From Rhizobium sp. Root1203 (GTDB lineage: Bacteria; Pseudomonadota; Alphaproteobacteria; Rhizobiales; Rhizobiaceae): a DNA stretch of 64,000 nucleotides. The notes under the pieces are model-generated. The model ran no database searches and was not told where the DNA came from. It was given only the letters and a program-made list of their open reading frames with translations. Location: the NCBI RefSeq assembly GCF_001424945.1, contig NZ_LMCW01000056.1:124001-188000 (forward strand), read 5' to 3'. This document shows, piece by piece, positions 62,675 to 64,000 of the stretch (the stretch's first letter is position 1; each line of letters begins with the position of its first letter). A program made the translations under genes and the position numbers.

Positions 62675-63718
62675 TCAAGCCTTGTCGCGGGCGATACGGT
62701 AATGGGCGAGTTCGTCGCCGATCGCTGTCAGGAACAGAATGAGGCCAGTAATCGCGAGCACCGTGGATGTGGTCAGCCCCTGCGTCTGCAGTATGATCCC
62801 GGAGTTCAAGATGAATGCCATGAGTGCTGCCGAGAAAATGACGCCGACGGCGGAACTTCGCGCAAGCACCGCGACCATAATACCGAGATAGCCATAGTTG
62901 TTGGAAATGCCGCCCTGCAGGCGATGCACCGTTCCGGCAATTTCCAGCATGCCCGCGAGGCCGGCGATGGCGCCGGAGAGCAGCATGACTGTGATCAGGT
63001 GGCGGCGGACTGGCATGCCGGCATACCTGGCGGCGGAAGGGTTGGAGCCGACGAGCCGGACTTCATAGCCCCAGCGTGAAAAGGCAAGGAGACAGGCGAC
63101 CAGGAGCGCCACGATGATGGCGATCGGCAGGCCCCAGTGGATCGAACCCCAGAATTCTGGGATCTCCGCTGAAAGGCGTGGCGTCGCGGAGTTTGCCATC
63201 TTGTCGCGCCAGGCATTGGTGGAGACAAAATAGACGAGTAGGATTGCCACGAAGTTCAAAAGCAGCGTGGTGATCAACTCGTTGACGTTGGCATAGGCAC
63301 GGGCAAGTGTCGGCACGAGGATCCAGAGAGCGCCACCGACAAGCCCCGCAAAGAACATCAGCACCAAGATGAGTGCGGGCGAGCCGGGCACGAAGAGACC
63401 AACAGCGGCAGCCGCAAAGGCGCCCGCGTAAAACTGCCCCTCGGCACCGATGTTCCAGGCACCGATCTGTTGGGCAACGGCGACCGACAGACCAGTCAGG
63501 ATCAGCGGAATGACCAGGACGCCGAGGTCCTCCATGCCGAAGCTTGAGCCAAAACTGGCATCCACAACCTCCGAGGCAAGTTCGATCGGGTTGGCGCCGG
63601 TAGCCGAGAGAATAATGCCGGCGAAGACCAGGGCCACAACGATGGCGGCCGCACGGGCGGCAAACGCAATGCCTGGGGACGCTGAGGGCAGGCGCTGAAG
63701 ACGGAACGAGGCTGCCAT
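62675..63718 (-). CDS. BMP-type nucleoside/purine ABC importer permease, first subunit
   Basis: 347 residues from ATG 63718 (GAGGT eight bases upstream); ATG 63733 would overlap the ATPase stop. The QQIGAWNIGAEGQFYAGAF word near 90 is the partner of the motif in the second permease. NPSAARYAGMPV near 230 and GLAGMLEIAGTVHRLQGG near 255 also fit. It forms the channel with the 61727 product and is driven by the ATPase at the window edge. Confidence 0.9.
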   Translation of the reverse strand: MAASFRLQRLPSASPGIAFAARAAAIVVALVFAGIILSATGANPIELASEVVDASFGSSFGMEDLGVLVIPLILTGLSVAVAQQIGAWNIGAEGQFYAGAFAAAAVGLFVPGSPALILVLMFFAGLVGGALWILVPTLARAYANVNELITTLLLNFVAILLVYFVSTNAWRDKMANSATPRLSAEIPEFWGSIHWGLPIAIIVALLVACLLAFSRWGYEVRLVGSNPSAARYAGMPVRRHLITVMLLSGAIAGLAGMLEIAGTVHRLQGGISNNYGYLGIMVAVLARSSAVGVIFSAALMAFILNSGIILQTQGLTTSTVLAITGLILFLTAIGDELAHYRIARDKA

Positions 63719-63719
63719 A

Positions 63720-64000
63720 CTATGCGACCTCATGCGCCTGGGTGCGGCCGCCCATCAGCAGACCGATCTCGTCGATGTCGGTCTTTTCGTTGTCGACGAT
63801 TCCCATGATCTTCCCTTCATAAAGTACGGCAATGCGGTCAGAGAGGTTCAGCAACTCTTCGAGTTCTTCGGAAATGAGAATGATGCCGGCGCCTGCATCG
63901 CGCAGTTCGACGATGTAGCGCAACATCGTGTTGATGGCGCCAACATCCAGCCCGCGGCTGGGATAGGCTGCAATGAGAACTTTGTCGGCAATGCGCATCT
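63720..64000 (-). CDS. BMP-type importer ATPase, C-terminal end only
   Basis: The window holds only the last 93 or so residues of a tandem-domain ATPase; the gene continues past 64000. KVLIAAYPSRGLDVGAI corresponds to the Walker B/D-loop of the second domain, in the AA-PSRGLD form usual for this transporter group. ISEELEELLNLSDRIAVLYEGKIMG follows. It is directly upstream of, and just short of overlapping, the permease gene. The binding protein is probably further upstream, outside the window. Confidence 0.88.
   Translation of the reverse strand, partial: MRIADKVLIAAYPSRGLDVGAINTMLRYIVELRDAGAGIILISEELEELLNLSDRIAVLYEGKIMGIVDNEKTDIDEIGLLMGGRTQAHEVA

Noticed and set aside
1..64000. CRISPR arrays, tRNA or rRNA genes, intact insertion sequences, prophage genes
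   Set aside because: No regularly spaced repeats, no tRNA cloverleaf or rRNA words, and no transposase, integrase or phage structural motifs were seen on reading both strands.

Overview
The window reads as an accessory replicon or catabolic chromosome region of a Rhizobiales bacterium (Rhizobium, Sinorhizobium or Agrobacterium type). The reasons are the high-GC coding, the dense array of high-affinity ABC importers with periplasmic binding proteins, the Brucella/Rhizobium-type porin, a NolR-like ArsR regulator, and many divergent regulator/operon pairs. No tRNA, rRNA, CRISPR, phage or intact insertion sequence was seen. Both ends are cut inside ABC ATPase genes.

Layout. 1-5669 (+): a ribose-type (CUT2) sugar importer (ATPase, two permeases, binding protein) followed by an aldose 1-epimerase. 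5790-15991: a second sugar-oxidation locus. An IclR regulator is fused to an SMP-30/gluconolactonase domain. It is followed by a CUT1 importer, an SDR dehydrogenase, a DapA-family lyase and an enolase-superfamily dehydratase; a second enolase-superfamily gene is divergent. Two near-identical inverted repeats in front of the divergent pair and in front of the binding protein look like the IclR operators. 16152-22343: a DUF1349 protein, a GntR/FCD regulator, an araFGH-type L-arabinose importer and another SDR. 22408-29622: porin, GntR regulator, MFS permease, DapA-family lyase, a third GntR regulator and an L-arabinonate-dehydratase-type IlvD/Edd enzyme. Two of the GntR proteins are close paralogues, and the same 14-base word lies beside each of them.

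29623-34503 is a gene-poor, decaying stretch. It holds a transglutaminase remnant, a frameshifted CheY-like gene, an orphan LuxR-type regulator, an ArsR/NolR-like regulator and a LysR regulator, plus 1.4 kb with no convincing gene. 34504-40006: a small hypothetical protein, cardiolipin synthase with an EEP-family partner, an exported alpha/beta hydrolase, and a diguanylate cyclase with a duplicated sensor. 40199-44680 (-): sulfate importer (sbp-cysT-cysW-cysA) and a PtsN-like protein. 45055-50869: polyol dehydrogenase, DedA protein, flavoprotein disulfide reductase, DUF4126 protein, glutaryl-CoA dehydrogenase and its LysR neighbour. 51190-56748 (+): a complete branched-chain amino-acid type importer with 3-hydroxyisobutyrate dehydrogenase. 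56729-64000 (-): a purine-salvage locus with a BMP-type nucleoside/purine importer, 8-oxoguanine deaminase, an oxygenase-like protein without a Rieske domain, a second amidohydrolase and guanine deaminase.

The most interesting items are the Rieske-less oxygenase inside the purine locus, the regulator-lactonase fusion with its operator pair, the shared GntR operator word, and a perfect 16-bp hairpin buried in the start of cysT. All functional names come from motifs and remembered family features; no database search was possible.
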